DNA from: Flavobacteriaceae bacterium PS02334
GTDB lineage: Bacteria; Bacteroidota; Bacteroidia; Flavobacteriales; Flavobacteriaceae
DNA: 64,000 nucleotides
Assembly: GCA_029959295.1 (NCBI GenBank)
Contig: JASCOH010000009.1
Coordinates: 1-64,000 of the forward strand
Direction of reading: 5' to 3'
Part shown: positions 43,101 through 51,296 of the stretch, in pieces
Numbering within the stretch: the stretch's first letter is position 1
How the letters are laid out: each line of letters starts with the position of its first letter
The notes under the pieces: generated by a model
What the model was told of the DNA's origin: nothing
The model's input: the letters and a program-made list of their open reading frames with translations, nothing else
Database searches by the model: none
Translations under genes and position numbers: made by a program

Positions 43101-44390
43101 TTATTGTCTATTTCTTTCGTGTTTTTTTTTCTTCTTCATTTTGTTAGCAAAATCCTGTTCCTCATGATCTTCGCCTTGTGCGTCTGGCAATAAACTTCCG
43201 AGCGCCTCAATACAAACGCCTTCCTGTTTTTGATTAGCATTTAAGAAGTCGAACAAATGGTGCGGTTCTTCCCCAGGAAGATCCGAATAATTTGATGTGG
43301 ATACTTTCGCTTTCAGCAAAGCTGGCTCTTTGATCTCCTGTTCGATGTTATTGTTCCAATAATCATTGAAGGTATTGGCAGCAAGTTCCTTGCCCAATCT
43401 TGAACCGTTCCACACTGTTTTAGAATTATGGTCTATAAAAGTTACTCCATAAATTCTACCTGTGTCATTTCTCCTAACCACTGCATTGATACCCTGTTCG
43501 ACTAGCTTCTTCTTAAAACTCAATTCGTCATTTGTATATTGCAATGCAATTTTAATGGCCGATTGCAGCGTTTTTTGGCTTGGATGTTTTTTTAAAGCGG
43601 TTTTACTTTTCTCAAAATGCAATTCCAAAGCAGGCAGTCCGGCATTCTTTCCGAATAAAGAAGCCTTGAATGGATGCCCTGCTCTTTCTCCCCTTTCATT
43701 CAGCGGAATGTACAATAAACCCTTCTGCATCTCTCCCTGCAATTCTCCTTCCACCTTTTCGGCGGTAATATTAAACAAGGAAAGCAAGGCGTTATATTCT
43801 CCTAAAGTTTGGTATTTATAGTAGTCTGGCAAATGGCGAATAACTGAGGCTACCTGACTTTTTACATCGCCTGCTTTGTAGTCCACTGGTCGAAAAATCT
43901 TGTCGTTCTGCTTTTGTTCTTTATCTGTGGCAGGCAGCAATCCGTGTTTTCTTTCGAGTTCCCGGCATACCTTCATGGAACGCATTTTCTCGAACTTGTC
44001 CGAAATCTTTTTGCCCTGTTCGTCCACACAGACCGATACGATATGAATATGGCTGCGGTCAATATCGGTATGTTTGAAAACCACAAAAGGCTGTTCGCCG
44101 TAACCCATTTCACGCATGTATTCTTCGGCCATTTCTCGAAATTTGCCATCACTTACGGTGTCTTTCGGGTCGGGATTGAGCGAAATATGCAGGGTATGTT
44201 TCTCGGTATTTCGGTTGGCTACCAGGTAAGGCGTAAAAGATTGGGCCAATTGTGCAACGGAATAATGGCCGTTGGCGGTTTCAATCATGTTATTGGTAAA
44301 CAAAATCTGTCCGTTTTCATTCTCTACTTTAAGCTGATTGTACGCCAATGCTCCGTGTAAATTGCCGCTTCTGCCGATTTTCGCTATCAT
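43101..44390 (-). CDS. mobB: Relaxase/mobilization nuclease (MobB-like)
   Basis: 429 aa. The N-terminal relaxase domain (MIAKIGRSGNLHGALAYNQLKVENENGQIL) has the three-histidine metal motif HTDIDRSHIHIVSV around residue 110 and EKHTLHISLNPDP before it. It nicks oriT and leads the strand into the recipient. The C-terminal part is lysine-rich and ends KMKKKKKHERNRQ. It follows mobA with a 2-bp gap. Its downstream neighbour, in the backbone, would be mobC, now 6.5 kb away because of the inserted modules. Confidence 0.93.
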   Translation of the reverse strand: MIAKIGRSGNLHGALAYNQLKVENENGQILFTNNMIETANGHYSVAQLAQSFTPYLVANRNTEKHTLHISLNPDPKDTVSDGKFREMAEEYMREMGYGEQPFVVFKHTDIDRSHIHIVSVCVDEQGKKISDKFEKMRSMKVCRELERKHGLLPATDKEQKQNDKIFRPVDYKAGDVKSQVASVIRHLPDYYKYQTLGEYNALLSLFNITAEKVEGELQGEMQKGLLYIPLNERGERAGHPFKASLFGKNAGLPALELHFEKSKTALKKHPSQKTLQSAIKIALQYTNDELSFKKKLVEQGINAVVRRNDTGRIYGVTFIDHNSKTVWNGSRLGKELAANTFNDYWNNNIEQEIKEPALLKAKVSTSNYSDLPGEEPHHLFDFLNANQKQEGVCIEALGSLLPDAQGEDHEEQDFANKMKKKKKHERNRQ

Positions 44391-44392
44391 TT

Positions 44393-44836
44393 CTAAGACT
44401 GTTTTTTCAGATGTTTTGCATCAAATTCTTCAGCTATCTGTATTATTTTTTGGCAGAGCATCGCCATTTCAGCCGTCTGCTTCTCCAATTTATATAAAAA
44501 AGCTGCTGCCTTTTTCTCGGAAAAATGGCGATACAAAAGCTTTACAATCTGGTTGTAATTCACGCCTATCGAACGAAACTGGCTGTGAAAAGAAGTCAGC
44601 CGCATATAAAAATCAACTGTCCCCTTGTCAATCTTGACCGATTTCATTTCCTTGCTAAACAATAGGGAAATGATAAACTTTGCTTTATTGGGCATGCCAG
44701 AGGCATCAAAAAGCGCTAAAAGCCTGGCATTTTCTTCATCCGAAAGACGGAATACGTGGCGGTGGATGCTCGGCTGGACTTTTGGCTTCCGCCCGCCCCT
44801 GTTCTGTTTTCTGCTATTTTTCTCTTCCATTTTCAA
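44393..44836 (-). CDS. mobA: Mobilization accessory protein MobA
   Basis: 147 aa (an ATG at 44830 is also possible). A basic N-terminus (RKQNRGGRKPKVQ) leads into a ribbon-helix-helix-like segment (HRHVFRLSDEENARLLALFDASGM...AKFIISLLF), typical of the relaxosome accessory proteins encoded before MobB in Bacteroidota ICEs. It would bind oriT and help the relaxase. The hairpin cluster just upstream (44884-44991) is the likely binding region. Confidence 0.88.
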   Translation of the reverse strand: MKMEEKNSRKQNRGGRKPKVQPSIHRHVFRLSDEENARLLALFDASGMPNKAKFIISLLFSKEMKSVKIDKGTVDFYMRLTSFHSQFRSIGVNYNQIVKLLYRHFSEKKAAAFLYKLEKQTAEMAMLCQKIIQIAEEFDAKHLKKQS

Positions 44837-45527
44837 TCCATTTTAATCCACGCAAAACCTCGACTTCGGAGAGTGTTTTCTGTCCCCTGCTAGGGGCAAG
44901 TTGTTTTGGGGCACGAACTCCGTTTCGAGTGCCTCAAAACACAACTTGCCGTGTTCCGGTGAACACAAAAATCCGCCCTGCGGGACGGATTGGATGTGAC
45001 AGGGAAAACGGCCCCAAGCCGTTCCCTCTGCCCTCCACTCGGTCAAAATACTCTTGCATACATCCGTTACTAAAAATCACCGTGCAAAGTAAAGCCTTGT
45101 TTGATAGTGCATTGCAAGGCGATACCCGGACAAACACTGCCTTGAAACTCCAAACACTGCCATAGCCACTAAGGCGAATGGACAACTGCATTTCTTTGTA
45201 CCTGCAAACAGGCATAAGGGCATAGTTAGCCATGCAGGTAACAACATAAGTACGCAACGAGCTGCGTAGACTAGCGCAATTGTACAGATATTGAAAAGTA
45301 CCTATTGCGATACCTGATCATGCAGTTGGGTATAGGCGTATTCAAGGATCCAGGCATCCAGGTACAAGCAGGTGTTCAGGTACATAGATAGCATGGTGCG
45401 TAATTACCACCTTAACTATAAAAGTATGTACAGAGCAACAAGCATGCAAACAGCAATACAGGAGCAGATGATTGCGGATATTCGGACATAAGCAAATAGG
45501 GATATAAATAATTAAAAACAGCGCAAT
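44837..45527. other. Divergent region between mobA and parA, with oriT candidate
   Basis: 690 bp without a convincing gene. It holds the hairpin cluster at 44884-44991 (see separate entry) and, further right, short repeats of CAGGTAC around 45359 and 45376. The parA promoter must be here; I could not pick a clear -7 box. Confidence 0.5.
44884..44991. other. oriT: Candidate oriT: cluster of three or four hairpins
   Basis: CCCC/GGGG at 44884-44896, then a long inverted repeat whose arms are GGCAAGTTGT (from 44895) and ACAACTTGCC (44941-44950) with further pairing inside, then GTGTTC/GAACAC (44951-44966), then AATCCG/CGGATT (about 44970-44991). It lies just upstream of mobA and mobB, where oriT sits in related elements. 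The nick site cannot be named from this. Confidence 0.55.
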
Positions 45528-46295
45528 ATGGATTCAAGACACAAGACAGTATTCATCGCCTTCTCTTCCCAGAAGGGCGGTGTCGGCAAGAGCACCTTTA
45601 CAACGTTGGTTGCAAGTACGATGCACTATCGGCTAGGCTACAACGTAGCGGTATTTGATGCGGATTTTCCACAGCACAGCCTGATGAAAATGAAGACAAG
45701 GGACCTAGCAATGGTGATGGAAAACGAGGCCCTGAAAAAGCTGGCCTACAGGCAGTTTACCACCATCAACAAGAAAGCCTATCCGATCAGGCAGCACAAG
45801 GCGGACAGCGTGCTGGAAGCGGCCCATGAATTTATAAATGCCGCTCCTGTCCCCATTGATATGGTATTCTTTGACCTTCCCGGAACGGTGAACACGCCGG
45901 GCATCCTGAAAGCACTTTCAGGAATGCACCATATTTTCACGCCCATCACTGCAGACCGGGTCGTAGTGGAAAGTACGCTCATCTTCACACAGCTCCTGCA
46001 GGACGTGATCATGAAGAAGGGGGAAGCATCCATTTCAACCATCAACCTGTTCTGGAACCAGGTGGACGGCAGGGAAAGTACTCCCCTGTACCAGGTGTAC
46101 AATCGGCTCATCGAAGAATTGGGCTTAAGCCTGATGCAAAGTCAAATTAAAAGCAGCACCCGTTTCCGCAAGGAAAGCGAGGCAGACAGCAGGACCTTTT
46201 TCCGTTCCACCCTGATGCCACCTGATCAGCGCCTTATGAAAACCACCGGGCTGGACCTGTTCATGGACGAATTCTTAAAAATCATTCACTTATAG
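45528..46295 (+). CDS. parA: ParA-family ATPase
   Basis: 255 aa. Deviant Walker A SSQKGGVGKSTFTTLVAS at the N-terminus, and DMVFFDLPGT (Walker B). ParA-type ATPases open the plus-strand transfer gene set of these ICEs and are thought to help keep or position the element before transfer. DUF3408 and TraD genes follow with 4-bp gaps. Confidence 0.9.
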   Translation: MDSRHKTVFIAFSSQKGGVGKSTFTTLVASTMHYRLGYNVAVFDADFPQHSLMKMKTRDLAMVMENEALKKLAYRQFTTINKKAYPIRQHKADSVLEAAHEFINAAPVPIDMVFFDLPGTVNTPGILKALSGMHHIFTPITADRVVVESTLIFTQLLQDVIMKKGEASISTINLFWNQVDGRESTPLYQVYNRLIEELGLSLMQSQIKSSTRFRKESEADSRTFFRSTLMPPDQRLMKTTGLDLFMDEFLKIIHL

Positions 46296-46299
46296 CCCC

Positions 46300-46740
46300 A
46301 TGGAGAAAGACAATATGAAAAAAGCCACCCCCGACATAAACGAGGAGCTTATGATGAACCTTATGGTAGATGGCATCAAGAGGGAGGGCCTGCAGCTTCC
46401 ACCGCAACATCAGGCCGAAGCACCGGAAAAGGAAGGAATCAAGCCCGAGGAAGCACCCCAGGAACAACCTGCGGTCAAGGAAAAGCCCAAGTCCAAAAGG
46501 ACTGGCGAACCCGAATATGAAAGTATCTTTTTCAAAAAGCCTGACACCAATGCCCGTGACGGGAAAACAGTCTACATCCGGCCGGATTTTCATGAAAAGC
46601 TGTCACGCATCGTCCAAGTGATAGGCGAAGACAAGATCACCATCTACGCCTATCTGGACAATCTCCTGGACTACCACTTCCATGAATTTGGGGAGCAGAT
46701 TACCAGGAGCTTTAATGATAAGTACAAACCCATCCTATAA
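46300..46740 (+). CDS. DUF3408-domain ICE protein
   Basis: 146 aa. The N-terminal half is charged and disordered (proline/glutamate/lysine); the C-terminal half, YESIFFKKPDTNARDGKTVYIRPDFHEKLSRIVQVIGEDKITIYAYLDNLLDYHFHEF, is the DUF3408 domain, which looks like a ribbon-helix-helix DNA-binding fold. It usually follows parA in Bacteroidota ICEs, as here, and may be the DNA-binding partner of ParA. Confidence 0.85.
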   Translation: MEKDNMKKATPDINEELMMNLMVDGIKREGLQLPPQHQAEAPEKEGIKPEEAPQEQPAVKEKPKSKRTGEPEYESIFFKKPDTNARDGKTVYIRPDFHEKLSRIVQVIGEDKITIYAYLDNLLDYHFHEFGEQITRSFNDKYKPIL

Positions 46741-46744
46741 GACT

Positions 46745-47380
46745 ATGGAAACAATAATCGTAATCTGCCTGCTGATCATCATTGCCCTTCTTTTACAAGA
46801 CAAGATTGTCATTAAGAAAAGAGGAGAACAAAAGCCGATGCAGCAAAAAGTCAATCCGGAGCTGCCCGATATTATGGGTCAGCCAAAGCCGGCAAGAAGC
46901 CATCTGTTGCCAAATACTTCCAATGAAGGACAGATGGAAGGACAGGAGATAAACCTTGATAACTTAGACATCGAATACGACGAGAATGAAAGTGTCGGCA
47001 CTCAGATTCCGCAGGAAGGACCGGACGAGGTTTTCAGGTACCTGCCCGATCTGGAGGAAGAGGAGGAAGTATGGAACCGGTACGGAATATCCGGCGGCAA
47101 TGACAGTCTTGCCCAAGGGGTCACCTATGAAGAACTCAGCTCCGTAGGGGCATTGCTCCAAAAAGAAAACCTGGAACAGTCCCGAAAGGAAACAGCGGTT
47201 GCGATAGTTCAAAGATTGCACGGCACTGCATTATTCAGCCTGCTGGAAAATTCCATCGAGGGTGCTTCCCGAAAAATTGCCGCGCTTCTGGACAGCACCC
47301 TCCCACCTGAAACCGAAACCGGTTCTTCCACCTTGCGGAAAAGTGATCTGGGTGATTTTGACATCGGGGAATTCTTATAG
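46745..47380 (+). CDS. traD: TraD-like conjugal transfer protein
   Basis: 211 aa from the ATG at 46745 (METIIVICLLIIIALLLQDKIVI). One N-terminal transmembrane helix, then a long acidic cytoplasmic part with GVTYEELSSVGALLQKENLEQSRKETAVAIVQRLHGTALFSLLEN. It resembles the protein called TraD in Bacteroidota ICE annotations; its biochemical role is unknown. It is the last gene before the third cargo insertion (47.5-50.0 kb). Confidence 0.7.
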   Translation: METIIVICLLIIIALLLQDKIVIKKRGEQKPMQQKVNPELPDIMGQPKPARSHLLPNTSNEGQMEGQEINLDNLDIEYDENESVGTQIPQEGPDEVFRYLPDLEEEEEVWNRYGISGGNDSLAQGVTYEELSSVGALLQKENLEQSRKETAVAIVQRLHGTALFSLLENSIEGASRKIAALLDSTLPPETETGSSTLRKSDLGDFDIGEFL

Positions 47381-47492
47381 GCTTCGCCTATGTCTCTTAA
47401 AAACATTAATTGTTCATTGCGGTCTGAAAGGAGTACGGTTATTTTGGGTTCAAATCTTTTATTATTATATCAGTATTTTGTATTGAAACTTT

Positions 47493-47539
47493 AACAGATA
47501 TGGGGATGCTACTAAGTCGGTAGCATCCCCATATTTGTT
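47493..47539. terminator. Bidirectional intrinsic terminator
   Basis: A 20-bp stem: the arm from 47493 (AACAG, then ATATGGGGATGCTAC) pairs with 47520-47539, with a 7-nt loop TAAGTCG. It separates traD from the convergent hydrolase gene. Confidence 0.85.
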
Positions 47540-47573
47540 AAGTTATTTCAAGAGCAAGGTTCTATGATATTAC

Positions 47574-48533
47574 TTATGATTTAATACCAATATGAGCTTT
47601 CGCATTAGGATCTTTTTGAAAATCTTTTTGTAATTGTTCCCAACTGTTATCAGCTGAATCCATTGCAGAATGGATGTAGGCCAAAATAGATTCGCAGACG
47701 AAAGCAACACGTTCCGGGCTTTCATCAGATGTTTCAGCAACATCCCATCCGGACACACCACCGTAGATATGTTCTGCACCAAACACAGTAAGTAAACTTT
47801 TACTTCCAGGAGCGTCATGATATGCATCAGCACGCCAATTTTCAACGTCTGAAAAATTGAGGTTGATGTCTTTGTCGCCATATATTACAAGTGCAGGAAG
47901 AGACATAGTTTTAAAGTTAATGCCTTTCAAGATAGGATAATTTGTTAATGCAAAATCTCCGTTAAGACCTTCTGGACTTCCAGGCGCTCCAATCATTACT
48001 CTAGCTTTTAATCTGGGATCGGGTAAACTTATTGTTTCTCCGGTAATATTGTCAGTTACTTCAGCACCTGCCAGCATTCCTACTGTAAGCGCTCCAAGCG
48101 AGTGGCCGATAGCAGATACTTGTGATATGTCAGCACGGTTTTCCAAACCCGGAACTGTGCGTAAGATTTGGTCCAGATTGTCAAGAATGAAATGCATGTC
48201 TTTTACTCTTGATTTCAAAAATAAACGTCCTTCAGGACCTGTAGGATCAAGACCTAAGAGTTTGGAATCAGGATGGGTTGGCTGAATTACAATGAAGCCT
48301 CTCGAAGAGAAGAACTCAGTCAATGGTGCCAATCCTCGTAGCGAAGAAAGATAGGTTGAGGGACCGTGACCATGTGAAAAAATTACTATGGGAAGATTAT
48401 TTCCATTGACAGGAGCGGATATTTTTAGTTGCATGTCAACAGGTCTGTCAGATACAGGCATTACTAGAGGACTGTAAGTGATAACGGGATTTGTACTCAA
48501 TCCAATAACTGAAATTTGATTTTGATTTTTCAT
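47574..48533 (-). CDS. Alpha/beta-hydrolase (dienelactone-hydrolase/lipase-like)
   Basis: 319 aa. Nucleophile elbow SAIGHSLGALTVG; oxyanion-type GHGPSTYLSS near residue 55; a candidate acid is in IYGDKDINL and a candidate His in VFGAEHIYGG. No signal peptide is seen. It hydrolyses an ester or similar bond; the substrate is unknown. It has its own promoter with a tandem group-A operator (48562-48625) identical in layout to that of the small membrane gene at 49708, so both are probably activated by AraC copy 4 encoded between them. Confidence 0.85.
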   Translation of the reverse strand: MKNQNQISVIGLSTNPVITYSPLVMPVSDRPVDMQLKISAPVNGNNLPIVIFSHGHGPSTYLSSLRGLAPLTEFFSSRGFIVIQPTHPDSKLLGLDPTGPEGRLFLKSRVKDMHFILDNLDQILRTVPGLENRADISQVSAIGHSLGALTVGMLAGAEVTDNITGETISLPDPRLKARVMIGAPGSPEGLNGDFALTNYPILKGINFKTMSLPALVIYGDKDINLNFSDVENWRADAYHDAPGSKSLLTVFGAEHIYGGVSGWDVAETSDESPERVAFVCESILAYIHSAMDSADNSWEQLQKDFQKDPNAKAHIGIKS

Positions 48534-48561
48534 CGTTTAAATATTTTAGTTTAATAATACA

Positions 48562-48625
48562 CAAAGGTTGATAGATTCGCGCAGTCGTAAGTAGTCTAAT
48601 TGAGGATTTGCGTAGTCAAAATGAG
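48562..48625 (-). promoter_or_regulatory. Tandem AraC operator and -7 box of the hydrolase gene
   Basis: In gene direction: distal CTCATTTTGACT (48614-48625), proximal CTCAATTAGACT (48593-48604), 23-bp gap, -7 box AACCTTTG (48562-48569), ATG at 48533. Period 21 bp. Confidence 0.75.
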
Positions 48626-48749
48626 AATAGCTTTTTATAGTGTTTAAACTGGTTTTCAAAATACTATAAAGTAAAAGAGAAACAAATTTCCAAATTGGTA
48701 TTTTGTTTCTCTTTTATAAACGCTGTCAGTGTTTGACAATATGTAACAG

Positions 48750-49664
48750 CTAATTGAATGAATGCCTGAAATCTACGGGAGCTATTTTGGTTTTTGTTTT
48801 AAACAGTTTACTAAATGATTGAGGATGCTCGAAACCCAACTGATAGGCGATTTCTGAAATTGTCAAATCGGTTGTGGACAATAACTCCTTAGCCTTTTCA
48901 ATCATTTTGTTGTGTATGTGTTGCTGCGCATTTTGGCCGGTTAACGAACGTAGCATATCGCTGAGGTAACTTGGTGACAAGTTTACAAGTTCGGCAAGAT
49001 ACTGAACAGTTGGAATACCGTGAGCAGCAGTCTTGCCATTATTGAAATAGTCATCCAGTATCACTTCCAACTTTTCGAGCAAACCGTTGTTTACAGCTTT
49101 TCTTGTAATGAATTGGCGTTTGTAGAAACGATTGCAGTAATTTAATAATAATTCGAGCTGTGAAATAATTACATCCTGGCTGAAATCATCGATGCGGCTG
49201 TCTAATTCATCAAGAACAATATCAAATATAGATAGGATTGTGGTTTTCTCTTTATCTGATAAATGCAATGCTTCATTAGTAGAATATGAAAAATAGCCAT
49301 AATCCTTTATCTTTTTTGCCAAAGGGTAAGATAACAGGAAATCAGGATGAATTAGCAGTACATAACCGGATTTTTTAATTTCATCCGGGCTTTCAAACAA
49401 TTGGTTTGGGGCAGTAAAAATCAAGCCACCCTCACCAAAGTCATAATGATTCTGACCATATTTAACTTTGGATGCCATGCTGGTCTTGTATGCAATTTTA
49501 TAATAATTGAGAACCATCCTATCAGGTAGTGCATCAGGGACTACATTGACATCATCAAGATTTATCATGCTTATCATAGGATGTAATGGCTTTGGCAGTC
49601 CAAGTGCCCTATGGAAGTCATTGAGAGAATCAAATTTTCGGTGGGTTGGTTCTTCCTTTTTCAT
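48750..49664 (-). CDS. AraC-family regulator, group A copy 4
   Basis: 304 aa. Group-A layout: LNDFHRALGLPKPLHPMISMI, HYDFGEGGLIFTAPNQLF, FSQDVIISQLELLLNYCNRFYKRQFITRKAVNNGL, and AraC domain LTISEIAYQLGFEHPQSFSKLFKTKTKIAPVDFRHSF. Its two likely target promoters flank it on the same strand: the small membrane gene upstream (operator 49944-50007) and the hydrolase downstream (48562-48625). Those two operators share the distal half-site exactly, which supports one protein binding both. Confidence 0.9.
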   Translation of the reverse strand: MKKEEPTHRKFDSLNDFHRALGLPKPLHPMISMINLDDVNVVPDALPDRMVLNYYKIAYKTSMASKVKYGQNHYDFGEGGLIFTAPNQLFESPDEIKKSGYVLLIHPDFLLSYPLAKKIKDYGYFSYSTNEALHLSDKEKTTILSIFDIVLDELDSRIDDFSQDVIISQLELLLNYCNRFYKRQFITRKAVNNGLLEKLEVILDDYFNNGKTAAHGIPTVQYLAELVNLSPSYLSDMLRSLTGQNAQQHIHNKMIEKAKELLSTTDLTISEIAYQLGFEHPQSFSKLFKTKTKIAPVDFRHSFN

Positions 49665-49707
49665 CGCTAAATATAAATAAAATTAATTAATAGTCTGTTC
49701 CTTCAAG

Positions 49708-49923
49708 CTATTCCTTATCCAACCATTTTTTAAATAGTTTGGTATAGATTGGCATTACCACATAAGTCATCAATGGCACCAAAACTGCTGATAAAATTAA
49801 TGTACGAATTAGCAGTGGAATTTGCATCAACAGACCATCAAAAAAATAAGACACAATGTTAATTACAGGATAAATCGCCAGCCATGATAAGAATGCTGTT
49901 TTGTGCGTTAACGAGTTTTTCAT
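49708..49923 (-). CDS. Small two-helix membrane protein
   Basis: 71 aa with two predicted transmembrane helices (about 9-29 and 33-53: AFLSWLAIYPVINIVSYFF; LLIRTLILSAVLVPLMTYVV), then a lysine-rich tail. It resembles the DUF2798-like small membrane proteins, with low confidence. It is the first gene of the unit operator-membrane protein-AraC copy 4 and lies 43 bp upstream of that regulator gene. Confidence 0.6.
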   Translation of the reverse strand: MKNSLTHKTAFLSWLAIYPVINIVSYFFDGLLMQIPLLIRTLILSAVLVPLMTYVVMPIYTKLFKKWLDKE

Positions 49924-49943
49924 TCTTTATAAATTTTATGATA

Positions 49944-50007
49944 CAAATTTCACACAATGAGATTTTTAGTATGAAGTCTAAATGAGAAATTTGGTAGTCA
50001 AAATGAG
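49944..50007 (-). promoter_or_regulatory. Tandem AraC operator and -7 box of the small membrane gene
   Basis: In gene direction: distal CTCATTTTGACT (49996-50007), proximal CTCATTTAGACT (49975-49986), 23-bp gap, -7 box GAAATTTG (49944-49951), ATG at 49923. Period 21 bp. It is the best-matching pair in the window. Confidence 0.75.
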
Positions 50008-50649
50008 GATAATACATTTTCTTTAATTATTGAAGTATCTTTTTGTTTCTATGGTGACCGATTGATTATTACTCCCTTTAAATTCCTAGGTGAAATCCAA
50101 TAAATGTTTGCTGACCGAACAAGCTGATGAAATACTTGTTGAACCCAATGCTTGCAAGTGTTGAGGTAATGTAGCGAGACCTTAATTTGTGAATTTTATA
50201 GGTTGGACTGTCTGCAAAAGAAAAAACCTTGCAGATCATAAGATTTACAGCGTTTGCCTACCGTTTGGGATTTTTTCAGCGGAGAAAGTGAAAGTGAAAT
50301 TGAAGCCAAAGTAACTCCGAGCAGACCTGGTTTGCGCAAACCGTAAAATGCAACAATGAGTCGCAGATAAAGACCGGGTATGGACCGTCTAAAAGCCCCA
50401 AGACTAGGAAGAACAAAGTGCAAAGTAAAGAAAGACGCCCCGTGGCATGTAGGGCGCAAACGCCATGCATTAAAACGCCAGAACGTAAAACTTGGCGTTT
50501 TTTTTATGTACAAGCATATTACAGCGCCACCCGCCCCCAAACGATACCTCCGACTGCCAATTTGAAGGACCACCCCCATTTCCAAAGCATCTTTGTCAAC
50601 GCAAGCCCACATTGTGTGGGAAAACAATAATAGATTAAGTATTTCAATT
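50008..50649 (+). other. Leader region of the tra operon with hairpins
   Basis: 640 bp with no convincing gene. It holds a 14-bp palindrome GGTTTGCGCAAACC (50329-50342), a hairpin CGCCC/GGGCG (50436-50456) and an intrinsic-terminator-like structure (50472-50505). It must contain the tra promoter. Confidence 0.55.
50472..50505 (+). terminator. Terminator-like hairpin in the tra leader
   Basis: AAAACGCCA (50472-50480) pairs with TGGCGTTTT (50493-50501), loop of 12 nt, and T's continue to 50505. A second copy of the left arm, AAACGCCA, at 50458-50465 could pair with the same right arm. It lies about 145 bp before traE. It may end an upstream transcript or attenuate the operon. Confidence 0.6.
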
Positions 50650-50955
50650 ATGGAAAAGCAAAGAAACAAAGCCCTGCCGGCGGCAGTGGCACTACTCTCA
50701 GGATTCTCCCTGTACGCCCAGGGAAACGGCTCGGCTGGAATCAACGAAGCCACCCAGATGGTCACTTCCTATTTCGACCCGGCAACCCAATTGATCTATG
50801 CGATCGGTGCGGTCGTAGGGCTAATCGGCGGTGTCAAAGTATACAACAAATTCAGCAGCGGCGACCCCGACACAAGCAAGACGGCGGCTTCCTGGTTCGG
50901 CGCCTGCATCTTCCTTATCGTCGCAGCCACCGTGCTCCGCTCCTTCTTCCTTTAA
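50650..50955 (+). CDS. traE: Conjugal transfer protein TraE (DUF4134)
   Basis: 101 aa from the ATG at 50650. Signal-like N-terminus (KALPAAVALLSGFSLYAQ) and two transmembrane helices (LIYAIGAVVGLIGGVKVY; WFGACIFLIVAATVL). This matches DUF4134/TraE, a VirB2/pilin-like small membrane protein of the CTnDOT-type system. It opens the transfer operon, with traF 11 bp downstream. Confidence 0.88.
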   Translation: MEKQRNKALPAAVALLSGFSLYAQGNGSAGINEATQMVTSYFDPATQLIYAIGAVVGLIGGVKVYNKFSSGDPDTSKTAASWFGACIFLIVAATVLRSFFL

Positions 50956-50966
50956 TCCGTTGCCTT

Positions 50967-51296
50967 ATGAATTACAATATCAACAAAGGAATCGGAAGAA
51001 CGGTAGAATTTAAGGGACTGAAATCACAGTACCTCTTCATTTTTGCCGGCGGATTGCTCGGAACCCTACTCCTGGTCATGGTACTGTACATGGCTGGGGT
51101 CAACTCCTTCATCTGCCTGTTTCTGGGAGCTGGCGGCGCTTCTCTGATCATATGGCAGACTTTCTCCCTGAATAAAAAGTACGGTGAGCACGGACTCATG
51201 AAAGCGGGCGCGAAGAAAAGACATCCCCGCTACATCATTTGCCGCAATCGCGTACAGCGCTACCTAAGAATCACTGCAAAACCCGATGCCTTATGA
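50967..51296 (+). CDS. traF: Conjugal transfer protein TraF (DUF4133)
   Basis: 109 aa, VirB3-like. Two transmembrane helices (LFIFAGGLLGTLLLVMVLYMAG; FICLFLGAGGASLIIWQTF) after the N-terminal MNYNINKGIGRTVEFKGLK, typical of DUF4133. The C-terminus KKRHPRYIICRNRVQRYL is basic. Its stop overlaps the start of traG (ATGA at 51293-51296), so the VirB3-like and VirB4-like proteins are translationally coupled. Confidence 0.88.
   Translation: MNYNINKGIGRTVEFKGLKSQYLFIFAGGLLGTLLLVMVLYMAGVNSFICLFLGAGGASLIIWQTFSLNKKYGEHGLMKAGAKKRHPRYIICRNRVQRYLRITAKPDAL

Noticed and set aside
45240-45527. CAGGTAC repeats as iterons or a CRISPR-like array
   Set aside because: Only two clear copies with irregular spacing; no spacer pattern and no cas genes anywhere in the window.
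50593-50649. Upstream start for traE
   Set aside because: The extra 19 residues are not family-like; the ATG at 50650 starts the usual DUF4134 N-terminus.
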